From Mesorhabditis belari (Eukaryota; Nematoda; Chromadorea; Rhabditida; Rhabditidae), in the NCBI GenBank assembly GCA_958450365.1, contig CAUEEP010000935.1, positions 1,562,001-1,626,000 of the forward strand: 64,000 bases of DNA, read 5' to 3'. The position numbers and the translations under genes were made by a program. The notes under the pieces are model-generated. The model was not told the origin of the DNA, ran no database searches, and was given only the letters and a program-made list of their open reading frames with translations. How positions within the stretch are numbered: position 1 is the first letter of the stretch; each line of letters opens with the position of its first letter. Shown one piece after another: positions 46,694 to 57,909 of the stretch.

Positions 46694-47055
46694 TACAGCC
46701 TACTGGTGAGCCGTATACGGTAGTCTACTGGTGAGCCGTATACGGTAGTCTACTGATGAGCCGTATACGGTAGTCTACTGGTGAGCCGTATACGGTAGTC
46801 TACTGGTGAGCCGTATACGGTAGTCTACTGGTGAGCCGTATACAGTAGCCTACTGGTGAGCCGTATACGGTAGTCTACTGGTGAGCCGTATACGGTAGTC
46901 TACGGAAAATCGAGGAGAAAGATTCGATCGAGAACGAGTTGAGGGAAAAGATTGAGACCGTGGAAAAAGAAAAGATGGAGCTGGAGAATGGATGAAGGAA
47001 AAGACGATGCGGGTTGGCGTATAAGGTAGTCTACGGTAGTCTACGGTAGTCTACG
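46694..47055. repeat. 25-bp minisatellite (CTACTGGTGAGCCGTATACGG) split by coiled-coil-like sequence
   Basis: Nine units run to 46906, then 46907..46995 is non-repetitive and open in one frame (EEKDSIENELREKIETVEKE, then KMELENG and a stop). Repeat-derived TCTACGGTAGTC words resume at 47030. The open part resembles a coiled-coil exon but has no splice partner here. Confidence 0.7.
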
Positions 47056-47587
47056 GTAGCCCCATATTAAAACCCATAATAAAACCCATAATAAAACCCA
47101 TCGTAATGGGAAAAAGAACCAATCTTTCTAGCCGCCGGGATCGAATCTTTAACCCAATCAAAAAAATAAACCGTTATCAACAATAATGCAACAGCCCGAT
47201 AAATGAAAGGAAATTTGTTTAAATGCTAGATTAAATGCTAGATTAAAAGCGCATTTAACACGCAAAATTGCTTTGAAACTACAAAATGAATGAAGACTTT
47301 CAGATTTTTTTGATAGTAAACGTAGAAGTAATTTTATAGTATCACTCTTTCTTTTCTTGGCTTCATCCAAACAATTTTTGTTACCTTAATGATCCCTTTG
47401 AAGTCTCTTTTACTCATTAATCTTTTACCTACAACATTGGCCAAAAACAAAAACCGATCAACTCACTTAACCCTCTTTTTCCCTTTCACAAATGAACTCA
47501 ATGTGGGTTTTTTGATCGATCACCCCGTCGTTTCGGTGTTCTTTTTGGTGACAACCCGACCGAACACCAACCAACAAAAGGATAAGC

Positions 47588-47680
47588 GTTGTAAAAAAAG
47601 ACAAGAACTTGTATTCGAATCTAGAGCTATGATATTCGAATCTAGAGCTATAATATTCGAATCTAGAGCTATGATATTTC
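47588..47680. repeat. 21-bp minisatellite (ATTCGAATCTAGAGCTATGAT)
   Basis: Four units. The flanking minus frames (47467..47709, 47706..47936) include an open, mixed-codon stretch at 47800..47936 with a GTATGC donor-like end, but no domain or partner exon was found. Confidence 0.75.
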
Positions 47681-47939
47681 AATTTTCTCGGCTTTAACGG
47701 GTCAATCAAGAAATAGAAAAGTTCATTAGAAGATTTTGAGTTTGTTTACAAGATCTGATCAAGGTAAAGAAATACTGTAAATTTCCAAGCATACCCGCCA
47801 ACCATTTCTTTTTACTCATTAGAACCAATTGTTTCAGCGATTGAGAAACTCGATTGATCTGTTCAAACCGCAAAATTGAAACTCTTGCAATTGGACGAAC
47901 GAAACCCACTTTTCGATGCTGAATTTTACGAATCATTGC

Positions 47940-49315
47940 CTAACTTTGCAAAACAGTTAAACGTTAAATTTTTTGTGTGTTCCACTTTTGAAAATTATGG
48001 CTCGTAACATGCGCTATTGAGATTTGTAGAAGATCTGTTAGGATGGCGTTAGTTAAATCAAGTAAACGGAAGTAATTGTTAGTAACTAAGGACTAAAGTG
48101 TCTACCCTATGAAACAATCTCATGAAAAGTGACGAAGAAACGAAAGTTTAGCCTAAATATTTTGAATTTTGCAAATAAAGCTCAAAATCATTGAATTTCA
48201 AATCCAAGGTTTCAAGTTTTGTAATCAAATACTCAAAATTGGGTCCATAATCGCGATATCTTTATTTAAAAACTTCAAAATCGGATCTGTGTTGGTTCAT
48301 TGTTGGAGTAAAGTTCAAGAAATTTGATCAAAATCAAGATTTACTTGAAATAGTTTCAAATTTGGTAGTTTAAATTCAAATTTAAATTCAAAATTTCAAA
48401 TAATAGTGAAATAACGTTTGATGAGTATTTTGAATTTGGGTGATTTAGTTTCGATTTTAGATCAAGTTTGCTAGTATCAGAGCATCAAGCCAAGGGATAA
48501 TGGCTGGAGGATCGAAAGAAAGTCATCTGCATTTTAAGCCTATAGTTAGATGCTTTACAGTTTTCAGATTTTCAGATTCACAAGCCTCAAACTATTTCGG
48601 TCATATGATTCGAAACCGTTTCTAACCTCAATCCTCATGAAATTTGAAACAAAAACTTTCAAACCAGCAATAAAATACGATCTATTTTTATGAAAAAGAC
48701 CTCAAAAAGCAAAGTCAAGTTGAGTTAAAAATTGAAAAAATAGATGTGCAACTGAGGAGAATCTTTGAAATATTTATGAAGCTTTTTGAAACACTGCTTT
48801 CCTCAAAACAACAGCTTCACTTTTATATTGTCTCTGCCCCAAATTTGCATATCCGCTGACCTTTTCACGTAATATTTTTGTCGAAATTCGAAAATTTTCC
48901 AAAGTACTCCCGAAATTTGCATAATTCCTTTGCCCAAAACGAATCGGGTTTAAAATTTTTGCATAGGGAACCCGGTGATTTCGTTGTTATTGGGATTTTT
49001 GAAAACTTCTCCACTCACCCAAACAATTTTTGCGTCACTTTTGAACAGTTGGCCTTTGTTTTGTAAACATTTCTCTTGTTTTTCGTAATTTGAAAGAGTT
49101 TTTGTGCTAAATATAGTTTGTTTCGAGTTAATCAACTTCTAAAACCATCTAAAATGTTTTATTTTTGGTTTTCAAAACGTTTCATTACTTAAATTCATCT
49201 TTCTTTTGTTGAATCTTTCGAAAAAATTGTGAAAAATAGTAGATAAATCAAATTTATTAAAGCCTAGATAGTAGGTAAATCAAATCAAAACAAATCAAAT
49301 CAAATTAAATCAAAA
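47940..49315. other. AT-rich intergenic sequence, nothing supported
   Basis: No recognisable repeat family, RNA or spliced gene. One + frame at 48878..49066 is open with mixed codons but has no recognised domain. Confidence 0.45.
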
Positions 49316-49395
49316 ACACTCTTCTTTTTTGCCCGCTTGTCCATCGATCCAAATTATGCACTTGATTGAAGATATTTTCTAATTGAGCCGAGATT
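49316..49395 (-). pseudogene. Displaced fragment of the zinc-finger/coiled-coil gene exon 4
   Basis: About 75 bp match 55070..55146 on the same strand (TTGCCCGCTTGTCCATCGAT and ATGCACTTGATTGAAGATAT), with one inserted T/C pair. They cover the codons for IFNQVHNLIDGQAGKKK. No other exon of that gene is found nearby, so this is a small dispersed duplicate rather than a working paralogue. Confidence 0.8.
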
Positions 49396-49673
49396 AATAG
49401 TCGATAAATCAAATTTATTAAACCCTAGATAGTGAAAAAGTTGCCTATGAGTAATCGATTTTGAAAAGAAAACTTTTATGCTGAAAGTTTGTCCGTTTTT
49501 TGGTGTAAATCTAGTTTTGTAAAGTTGAAATCACTTGAAAGACGACCGAAATGCTTTGCTTGCAAAAGTCTAGGTGACTATCATGATAAATGCTTTTTTT
49601 TAAAAGAATAACAATCAGCTGTAGACAAACCCCTTTCAAAACACTTTATAAACTATCGAAAAACTTAACAACA

Positions 49674-49916
49674 TACCGTAAATACTGTACTAGTACCCCC
49701 CTCGTACAGTCGCGTAGTCGCAAAAGTTTTTTAGTATTTTATTTTTTTCAAAGCGCCCGTACTTTCATAAAATAGCCCTGAATTTCAGCTATTTTTTGAT
49801 ACCTAAGCGTGCATTGTAGCATAAACCAGTGTCGAGAAAAACTCGTTCAAAGCTAGACTACGCAACACTCCGCACCGTCATTATCGGGGTGGGGTACTAT
49901 TACAGTATTTACGATA
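49674..49916. mobile_element. MITE family A copy, right end decayed
   Basis: Left end TACCGTAAATACTGTACTAG; right end reads TTTACGATA instead of TTTACGGTA. The interior matches the 12092 copy with a deletion. Confidence 0.8.
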
Positions 49917-50308
49917 AGCAAGATCAAAACCATTCAAAATCATTCTTTGATATCACTTTATTTGTGGTGTTCATCAATTTCTCTGTCACCGATGTTTTGA
50001 CAAATAAAGTAAAAAGAAAACAAAATACAAAATGTCTCTTTCAAATCAAAAATGGAAATCCTTTTGAATGAAATGAAAAACATCGAAAAAAGATTAAAAG
50101 TCGATCAAAAATAGAACACTCTTTGAGTGAGTTTTGTGCACAAAAATAGATGACGACTGAATCATTCAGAAATCGGTTGAATTTTGACAAACTTGTAACT
50201 TGCTAAACTCATTTTACTAAAAAAAGGTACAACAATTTGGGTGAAATGTTTCAAAATTATCTTTCAAGAAAATGCTTGTAACTCGATCACATTTTGATGG
50301 GTTTTATG

Positions 50309-50853
50309 TATTAGGGTGGTGCAAAAGAAACTGCCGATTTGACGGTAAATTTTAAAAAAAAGATGGCGTTCGATGGTGACATGATCACAATGGAATATTT
50401 TCGCAAGATCTCGAGCAGATTGGCATGGATCGGCCTGAATAACGTCCCTCAGCTTGGCTTCGTTCACGACTTCTGGCCTCGAACCGTGCTCGTAATCTTC
50501 CAAAGTCTCGTCTCCCTCTCGGAATCGTTGAAACCAAGTCTGACACTGCCTGAGACCAAGTCTGACACTGCCTGCCATCGCCGAAAGCAGCACAGAGAAA
50601 ACGATGCGATTCGGCAGCAGACTTTCCAATTTTGAAGTTAAACAGTAATGCTGCTCGTAGCACAAACTTTTGCTCGACCATGATCTAAATAAAAAATATA
50701 AGCATTTTTAAATAAAATAAACAAGAACCAAAAAATTCAAATGTCGAAATAAATAGCGAACAAAACATTTAAAAAATAATGCCGTTAGCATCGCTCGTTT
50801 CTGATAAATGGGAGCTGATACCCATCGGCAGTTTCTTTTGCACCACCCTAATA
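50309..50853 (-). mobile_element. Internally deleted mariner (TIR TTAGGGTGGTGCAAAAGAAA)
   Basis: 28-bp TIRs at both ends, flanked by TA. The interior (about 490 bp) retains only the transposase N-terminal part on the minus strand. The 15-bp phrase GAGACCAAGTCTGACAC occurs twice at 50531..50575. Confidence 0.85.
50335..50685 (-). pseudogene. Mariner transposase N-terminal remnant, frameshifted
   Basis: Frame 1 starts MVEQKFVLRAALLFNFKIGK, then shifts to RQCQTWFQRFREGDETLED, YEHGSRPEVV and QADPCQSARDLAKIF, the paired helix-turn-helix module of mariner transposases. The DD34D catalytic domain is absent. Confidence 0.85.
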
Positions 50854-50949
50854 GAAAAAAATAGCCATTAAATTCTCGGAAATTGATTGAACATTCAAAA
50901 GTTTGTGACTTGATTTTTGAAACTGGTCAATAAGTAAAGCTGGTGTGTA

Positions 50950-51544
50950 TACCGTATTTACTCGAATAGAAGACTGGCCTCGATTATAAGACCGACCTCG
51001 AATAGAAGATGGGGTTTAGGGGGATTTATCGAGTTAAAGTTTAAAGGCGGCACTGTAGGGTTTCCGTTCTCTAGCACCTAATAGAAGAAAAATAGAAGAA
51101 AAATAGAAGATCGTCTCAAACATAAGACCGGTCTTATATTCGAGGTACCCTGTTTTCTATTCTGCGCGAAAGTGGACGTACTCAAATACGGGAAAAGAAT
51201 AAGGGAATTTACCCAATAGGGTAAAAATATTATAACTTCATTCAATAGCACTATTTTTTTATATCTTGTATCAATAATTTTTTTGGTATTTTTCCGTTAT
51301 ACCTCCGCCGCCTCCATATTTCCCATTTCCCATTCCTCCTATTTTTTTATTTGATTATTTTTAATTATCTGATTATCTGATCATTTTTTTATCTAAAAAC
51401 TGGTGGCATATAACGGAAAAGTACTTTGTTTAGGTGATGGGAGGTGCTAAAAAACGGAAAGCCTGCAGTGCCGCTGGAAAGCCATAGAAGACGGGGTGAT
51501 TGAAAAAAATAGAAGATCGATCTTCTATTTGAGTAAATACGGTA
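50950..51544. mobile_element. MITE family D (TA CCGTATTTACTCGAATAG)
   Basis: 595 bp, TA-flanked. TIR CCGTATTTACTCGAATAGAA at the left and TTCTATTTGAGTAAATACGG at the right. Inner arms carry GGCGGCACTGTAGGG, inverted at 51460..51480. No coding sequence. Confidence 0.85.
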
Positions 51545-51808
51545 AGTTGACAATTTTATATGATAATCTACTAAAAATGTTTCAGTAATTTAGCTAAAAT
51601 GACAAATTCGAGGCCGAATTTGAGGTGAATGACAGAATTCTGCGATAAAAAGGAAACTGATCGTGGAATTGCACAAAGAAATGAAAGGTAAAGAGGGAAC
51701 GATGGAAAAGATGGAAAAGATGGAAAGCAATTTAGCATTGTTTAATAAAAATAGTTTAAAATTAAGTATTTACATATTTTTTTTTTCTTGTTGCGACATC
51801 GACATCGA

Positions 51809-54800
51809 TTAACAATCGTGTTCTTGTCGAAATTCCTTCTCGAAACAGATATGATCTCTCGGTGCCTCAAAGGCTTGATAGGGAATCCAACTGGAAATTC
51901 GAATTTTAATAAAGAAACTCGATAAATAGATTAAATAGATAGATAAATCGATAAAAAAATTAAGATTTAATTGGTTACTCAGTTGTGATACTCAGTGATA
52001 CTCAGTTGGTTAACTGAATATCTTTAGAGACCCATTTTGAGTGCTCTTTTTATCTATGAAATATTAACTTTTTTTAAAAACTGTTTCACCCATCATGTAG
52101 CCAAGAACGCAAGGAATTTTTTGATATAAAAATTGAACCGGCTTTGGTTTTTTGAATTGTAAGAAATTTGACGGCGCTGTTTTGAACGTTTTCTATTATG
52201 GCGCTGTTTTGACTACCCCCCGTATTTCGCTAATGGGCTAGAGTTGAGCAATGATCAAATGCAATGATCAAATGCAATGATCAAATGCAATGATCAAATG
52301 CAAGGATCAAATGCAAGGATCAAATGCAATGATCAAATGCAATGATCAAATCTTGTCAACTTGTAAACTTTGCACTGTTTTTGACTCAATTATAAAATTT
52401 CGAATAAACTTGCTCACCCATCTGCCGTGTGCATACATCGAATTGTCACAAAAGCTATCCGAAATTTCCCTTGTGAATCCAATTGCGTCAATCCTTTCAT
52501 CATCACAAACGGGAAAAGTGATGGATCTTGAGTCTGGAAACATTTAGGTTATTTTCAAAAAAATATTTATTAATCAAGCTTTTATAGTTTAAAATCTTAG
52601 AGTTCTTATAGTTTTATAGTTTTATAGTTTTATAATTTTATAGTTCTTTCTCTCACCTCAGCCCATTCATCTAATTTCGTTCGAACTTTCGAGAAATCGA
52701 TCACGATTTGGCAGGTTTCCCCACGGCCCAATTCGAAGGAATTCTAAATTTGTATTCAACTTTGGTTGCTTATTTAGCTTTAAGCTTTACTTTGCATTTT
52801 AGGAACAATAAAAAGAAAAATACAGTATTGAAGAGTTAAATAAGATGAATTGAATCGATGGGAAAAAGTGAGTTTCAAAATGAAGTGCTGCTCTCGAAAC
52901 AGGAAAAAACTTTTTCCAGAGTTTTCGACTTCCGAAGTTCCGAAGCTTTTTCCTTTTTCACTTTTTCCCGAAATTTTCGAAAGTCAAAAGCCAAAAGTCA
53001 CTACAAAAGCCAAAATTCAAAAGCATTTACAGGCATGTTAATCATAGAAAACTAAATTATTTTAAGATATTAGCTATAAATATCAAGTTTCAATCTATGC
53101 CAGCTTAAGCTGTTGATTCTGGAAACAATTTTAGAAGGTTTTTCACTTAATTTAAAATTTCATTGTTTTTTGTAGTTAGAGTTTTATAAATTACATTTTT
53201 TGAAACCCACCTTGTAATATCTACGATCTTCTCTTATCCCTTTTGATGGGAAATCGAAGCGAACCCATCCACCACAATTTTTCGCATGCGGCTCCCATCT
53301 CGTGAATTTCACCAGCATTCTCTCATTTGTTCTGTTTTGCAATTTGAAAGAAAGATATCGATTGTCGAGAAGTTGCTCGGAGAGATCTGCAAATTTTGCA
53401 AATTTTTGAATTGGATCGAGTGGACGATGATCAAGATTAGAAAATTGATTTAACTAAACAAGTCGAGTACTTTGAAAGGTGGGCTTTCAAAGCATCTTTT
53501 AAGATATTAGCTATAAATATCAAATTTCAATCTATGCCAGCTTAAGCTGTTGATTTTGGAAACAGTTTCAGAAGGTTTTTTGATAATTGTAATTGATGAG
53601 CTTTCAAAGCATACCTGTAACTTCCCAGATATGCTTTGAGTGAATATTGCATTTCTTTGTCGGTTTATAGCCCTCGGATTGATAATTGTAATTGATTCGC
53701 TGCTCGATTCCGCCAGAAGCCACTGAAGCAGAGTCACTTTCATCGTCTGAATTGAAGAGAAATGTTTGAGTTTCAAAATAATTTTTATCATTTTAGCAAG
53801 CAATATAAATTTTCGATGGTTGGCTTATGTAATTTCTTCTGTATCATGTAATTCTAGACATTGTCAGCAACAATCCGTTAAATATTAACAAAAAATTGCA
53901 AATATCTAGCACACCAAGTAGTTTTTACCTAGAAATCCCTATAAAATCTCACCCGATCCATTCGGTGAAAGATCCCTGAATGTGTGATCTTTGCCTTGAA
54001 TTCTGAAGCGAGTCCGTGAAGCGCTACGGGGAACTGATCGGCCACCATCTGAAAATTATATTACGGATTTAGAAGTTTTGTGAAATTTTCAGAAAGATGT
54101 AGATGTTGATTAAAATTCAAAAATTTACCATTTCCACGTCGTTGAGAAGATCTAGAAGCTCTTGGCTCGTCATCTGGTTGTCGGTTTGACAAAATCGAGA
54201 CTGGTTCTCTTGGTGGTGGACGATTGGCTATGCCACCGAAGCCGCTGAAAATTTAAAATAAACTTGTAGGTTAACCAAGTAACATACAGATCTGGGGGCG
54301 AATATGGTGGTGGAGGTTGATCGATAGAGGAACGAGATTCTGAAAAGTTTCCCGGTTTCAAAGTTATCGACACAAAACGGTTTTAGACAATTTCAATCGA
54401 TCGTTTGTTTACTGCACTTGATAACTGCAAAGAATTGCTAAAAGATGGTTCTATCACTTACCAGATCGATTTGAAATTGACATTTGGCTTAGGTTCCGTT
54501 CGACCGCACGTGGGGCATTGCTGAGAATTGGGGTTTCGATGGGAAGCTGAAACAATTAAAGCAATTTAATCTTTATAAGGTTATATCTTTATAAAGCACT
54601 TGTAAACCTTATAAAGCCTTTATAAGGTTTACACACGCACCACTCTGAACTGGCTGCTTGGTGTAGTGGATAGCGGATTAGGATACGGGGTAAGATGCTC
54701 GAGGGTTCGACTCCGCTCGCTCTTTTTCTTCTTGTTTCTTTTTGTAAACAGTTTTTCTGGTGTCTCTCATAGCCTCAAGTCTCTCCTATGCTATGTATCA

Positions 54801-55922
54801 CAAATTTATAGTATATTTATAACATATTTATAACAATAACATTGTGAATAAGATGTAAACGTTCCTTTTAAAATATCATTAAACATTTTAAACTAATCCT
54901 TCAAATTTAGCACCTATGAATTTTGAAACACAAAGTCTGACAAAGACTCGTTTCTGGGGCTTTTTGTAGAAAATCTTGAAACTTTTTAAGTTCCAAGATT
55001 TTCTACAACTTTTAAACTCAATTTAATTCTTAGCATTGCTTTTACTTTTTCTCTCACCAACCTTCGAAGCACTCTTCTTTTTGCCCGCTTGTCCATCGAT
55101 CAAATTATGCACTTGATTGAAGATATTTTCCAATTGAGTAGTGATTGCTGTCATATTTTCTTCAGCCGCAATTTCTCGGAACAGATTCTTTGCTCTTCCC
55201 ACGCCAACTTCGTGCAATTCGTCGCGTTTTTGGGTCAATTTCTGAAATCTTGTAGCTAGATTGAAATGGCTTATAGAAATTTGGAAATATTATTACTTAT
55301 TTGTTGAATTTCAAGATGATAGCTGAATTGAATTTCTTTGAAATTCGACCTGTATTTTCTCATTGATCAACAATTGAAATTGTTGTACATCGATGGAAAG
55401 ATTCCTCAAAATTGTCTGAATCGTTTCGCCCAATTCCTCGTATTTAGCTTCTTTCTGGAATTTTTATTGAGATTTTTGCTTACCTGCTTCATTTACATAA
55501 AGAAGTTAGTGTTTTAACTCTTTCCTTTAAAAAGAATAAGTTGAAACATTAAATTTTAAACGGTAAGAAGTTCTATCCAACTTTGCAATAGTGAAACTTT
55601 TCAATTTTTCCATACCAATGCTTGAATTGCTGTCTGATGATCGTAACAATTTCGATGAGTCGATGAAGCGCATCGATTACAGACAACAAGCGATTTTAAC
55701 TGAAATTTGTTTAGGTTTGCTTCAAACTTTCCAACTATTTTTAGAAAAGAAAAAATAAAGCAAAAAAAAGTAGCGCTTAAATTTGCAACACTTGTTTTTT
55801 CAAGTATTATAATTAATAAAAATCAGCTTTACCTCTGCAAACGATCGATGTTTGTGTAAGAGACAAACGCGGAGATTCTCCAATTGTTCCACTCGGCCAC
55901 ACTCGTGACAAGGAAAGTCCAT
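51809..55922 (-). CDS. Cys/His-cluster plus coiled-coil protein with an unknown C-terminal domain (TRIM-like?)
   Basis: Thirteen exons, in transcript order: 55922..55833, 55699..55616, 55454..55350, 55241..55062, 54546..54462, 54339..54288, 54244..54129, 54048..53953, 53746..53615, 53386..53211, 52743..52657, 52533..52418, 51890..51809. Phases agree, giving 466 residues. Residues 5-48 hold paired Cys/His (CHEC, CLLHKH, CNRCASSTHRNC), resembling a RING-tail or B-box zinc site. Residues 49-135 are a helical coiled coil (YDHQTAIQALKEAKYEELG). Then comes a basic, proline-rich linker (PPPPYSPPDL; RPPPREPVS), followed by a beta-rich domain from about 295 (YLSFKLQNRTNERMLVKF; FELGRGETCQIVIDF). TRIM-type order is suggested, but the C-terminal domain matches none I know. 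If the exon 4 donor (55061) is skipped, translation ends at 55023, giving a short form of about 165 residues. Exons 1-4 could instead be a separate gene. Confidence 0.7.
52000..52350. repeat. Dispersed-repeat arm and 12-13-bp AATGATCAAATGC minisatellite
   Basis: 52010..52215 is one arm of the repeat seen at 11170..11760. 52245..52350 has about nine AATGATCAAATGC units. Both are in the last intron of the gene above. A second intronic duplication pairs 53066..53145 with 53505..53582. Confidence 0.8.
54653..54727 (+). pseudogene. tRNA-like sequence with A box, B box and T-run
   Basis: TGGTGTAGTGGATAGCGG fits an A box, GGGTTCGACTCC a B box 33 nt on, and a TTTTT tract (54723) stands where a pol III terminator would be. 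Acceptor and T-stems do not pair well, so a functional tRNA is unlikely. It lies in an intron, antisense to the host gene. Confidence 0.35.
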
Positions 55923-56440
55923 GTTGAAAAAAGAATTGTTGACCTAATGCTGCAATCAAAAATACAAGCGAATTCAAATTTCTCAGTTCTATTTTGTCAA
56001 AATGACAAGCCAATGTTGTGTGAAAAGGAGGGGATTTGTATTTCCGCCCGTATTGGTGATTCATATATTTTTGTGCTCTTTCGTGAAAAAAAAATTGCGA
56101 GAGATAAGAGCGCTTTGAAGTTGCAGGTCATGGACAGCCAGCATGTCAACGGGTCGGCCTGGTCATTTTGAAAAACCGGCTCAATCAGCCCGGAAAAACC
56201 ACGATTAGACTACCGTAATACCTACCAGTTACCGTTAATACCGTAACCTACCAGTTTGTAGCTGGGTTAGACTACTCTGACTCTAAACCGAATAGCATAC
56301 TGGCTATGGTCTTGATTGAATAGGCAGGTAGGCAAAAAAAATGGGAGGACAGGGTGCGTTTTGATTAGAAGTGGATCACTACGCTCTGTCTCAAAAAAAT
56401 GAATGCAAATTTGACTCGTTTCCGACATTATGATAATTTT

Positions 56441-57165
56441 CTAGACATTTCCGTGCCCTATGGTTACCGTACTCCTCTTTGTCTTGTTTGTGACATGGAA
56501 AAAAATGGGAGCCAAATCAATCACACGTTTTATGTCAGCTTCATGAACCGTAAATGCACATAGCTCTGCCGAGGACCCAAGGGAATCGTATTGCCCATCG
56601 ATGGCAATACGAATAGGATTAGCAGTTCCCGATACGATCTCTTTTTTACTGTGCCCAATACTCGAAATCGACCGAAGGCCACACATAATTTTTTGACAAG
56701 CGAAGAAAATGCCTTTTCGATAAGAACGCCATTTTCAAAGCATAAAAGAAGGAAGCCAAATTAGGGTACCCAATTGGTGCGCATTGAGAGGCTGCTGTGG
56801 TTGCAAGGATGGCCTAGTTTCGTTCCTTCTACAAAATTCTGTGTCCACCATCGAATCCTGTTATTTTGACATGAACATCGAGTTACGGCTGTGAGACAAG
56901 TTCCATTTCTTGCCCAATTGATTGTTCTCGACTTTCCTTTACTTCGGCCTCCTTGAATTTTTTTCTCGCAAATATGGCAATCTTGCAGCAAAATTTCCAA
57001 TTGTGATAACTCAACAATGATGTGCGTCGGCTTATCATCTTCAATAATTTCATATTCGCTCGACAGAAACAAATCAACTGATTTGTTTCTGTTATTTCTG
57101 CCACAAACAGCACCGGCCAAAATAATGCGTTTGCGATTAAGTTTATTTGTGTTTCTTATTTTCAT
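56441..57165 (-). pseudogene. Decayed DDE-transposase-like relic (Kolobok-type repetitive family?)
   Basis: Two minus frames. The upstream one (57165..56761) has a zinc-knuckle-like segment (QDCHICEKK, then CSCQNNRIRWWTQNFVEGTK) ending at a stop. The downstream one (56686..56441) contains IAIDGQYDSLGSSAELCAF, resembling the GDGRCDSPGHSAKYGTY block of a repetitive animal transposase-like family. About 75 nt between them are frameshifted. No terminal repeats identified. Family assignment is from memory of the motif only. Confidence 0.45.
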
Positions 57166-57699
57166 TGGATGCAGAAAAAAAAATTAGCTATCTGCGGAAT
57201 TTTTTGGAGCCGTTTAGAACAAATTTGAGATGAGAAAATGCCAAAAAGGGCTCAAAAAGAGGTTAACTGAGCTTTTCTCGACAACAATTCTGTTTTAAGT
57301 GAACCCAAAGTATGCAAAATGTAGATAATTTTATTCTGCATCCAAGAAGAATGAGAAACACATAGAAACTTAACCGCGTAGAGACTATTTTTGCCATGGC
57401 GCTGTTTTGACCAGGTCCCAAAAAAATTCGTTTTTCTTTGGTCAATTGCTAATTGTAAGTTTTTTCTACCCGCATTTTGATGTTAATTTTATTATTTCTT
57501 TCGCTCCATTTCTTTTACCGCAACCCACACCCCAACCTGACTTGTGCTAACAGGGTTAACCTCTCTTCCATACATTTCACTCCTCCGAACACCCGCGTAA
57601 TTTACGACCTCGATTCTTTTTGAAAGTTCTCACCTTTTGCTATGCTAGTTCTCTTTTTTTCTTTGATAATAGTTTTTACTGTTTCATTTTTTTCAAGGC

Positions 57700-57766
57700 A
57701 CTCCATCGAGCAAGTCGAGGAGAAAAGGACGCAATCAATCGCCGAATTGAAGCAAAACGATAAAAG
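57700..57766 (+). other. Exon-like segment upstream of POLD2
   Basis: Bounded by TTTTTTTCAAG and AAAAG|GTTTGCG, open in one frame with coiled-coil character (SRHSIEQVEEKRTQSIAELK). Joined to the POLD2 first exon it does not keep the POLD2 frame. It could be a non-coding 5' exon, part of another transcript or chance. Confidence 0.3.
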
Positions 57767-57892
57767 GTTTGCGGGAATTTTTAAATTAAATCACTTTTAT
57801 GAACTTTGAAGGGAATATTAAGTTGTTTTAGCACACTGAAATATTTGACGTTGTAAAATTGTGATATATTAGTTTCTAACTCGTTTCATTCT

Positions 57893-57907
57893 TAATTTCC
57901 TTTTTAG
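57893..57907 (+). promoter_or_regulatory. Trans-splice acceptor of POLD2
   Basis: The tract ATTTCCTTTTTAG ends 2 nt before the start codon, the typical distance for a nematode spliced-leader site. This supports the chosen start. Confidence 0.6.
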
Positions 57908-57909
57908 TG

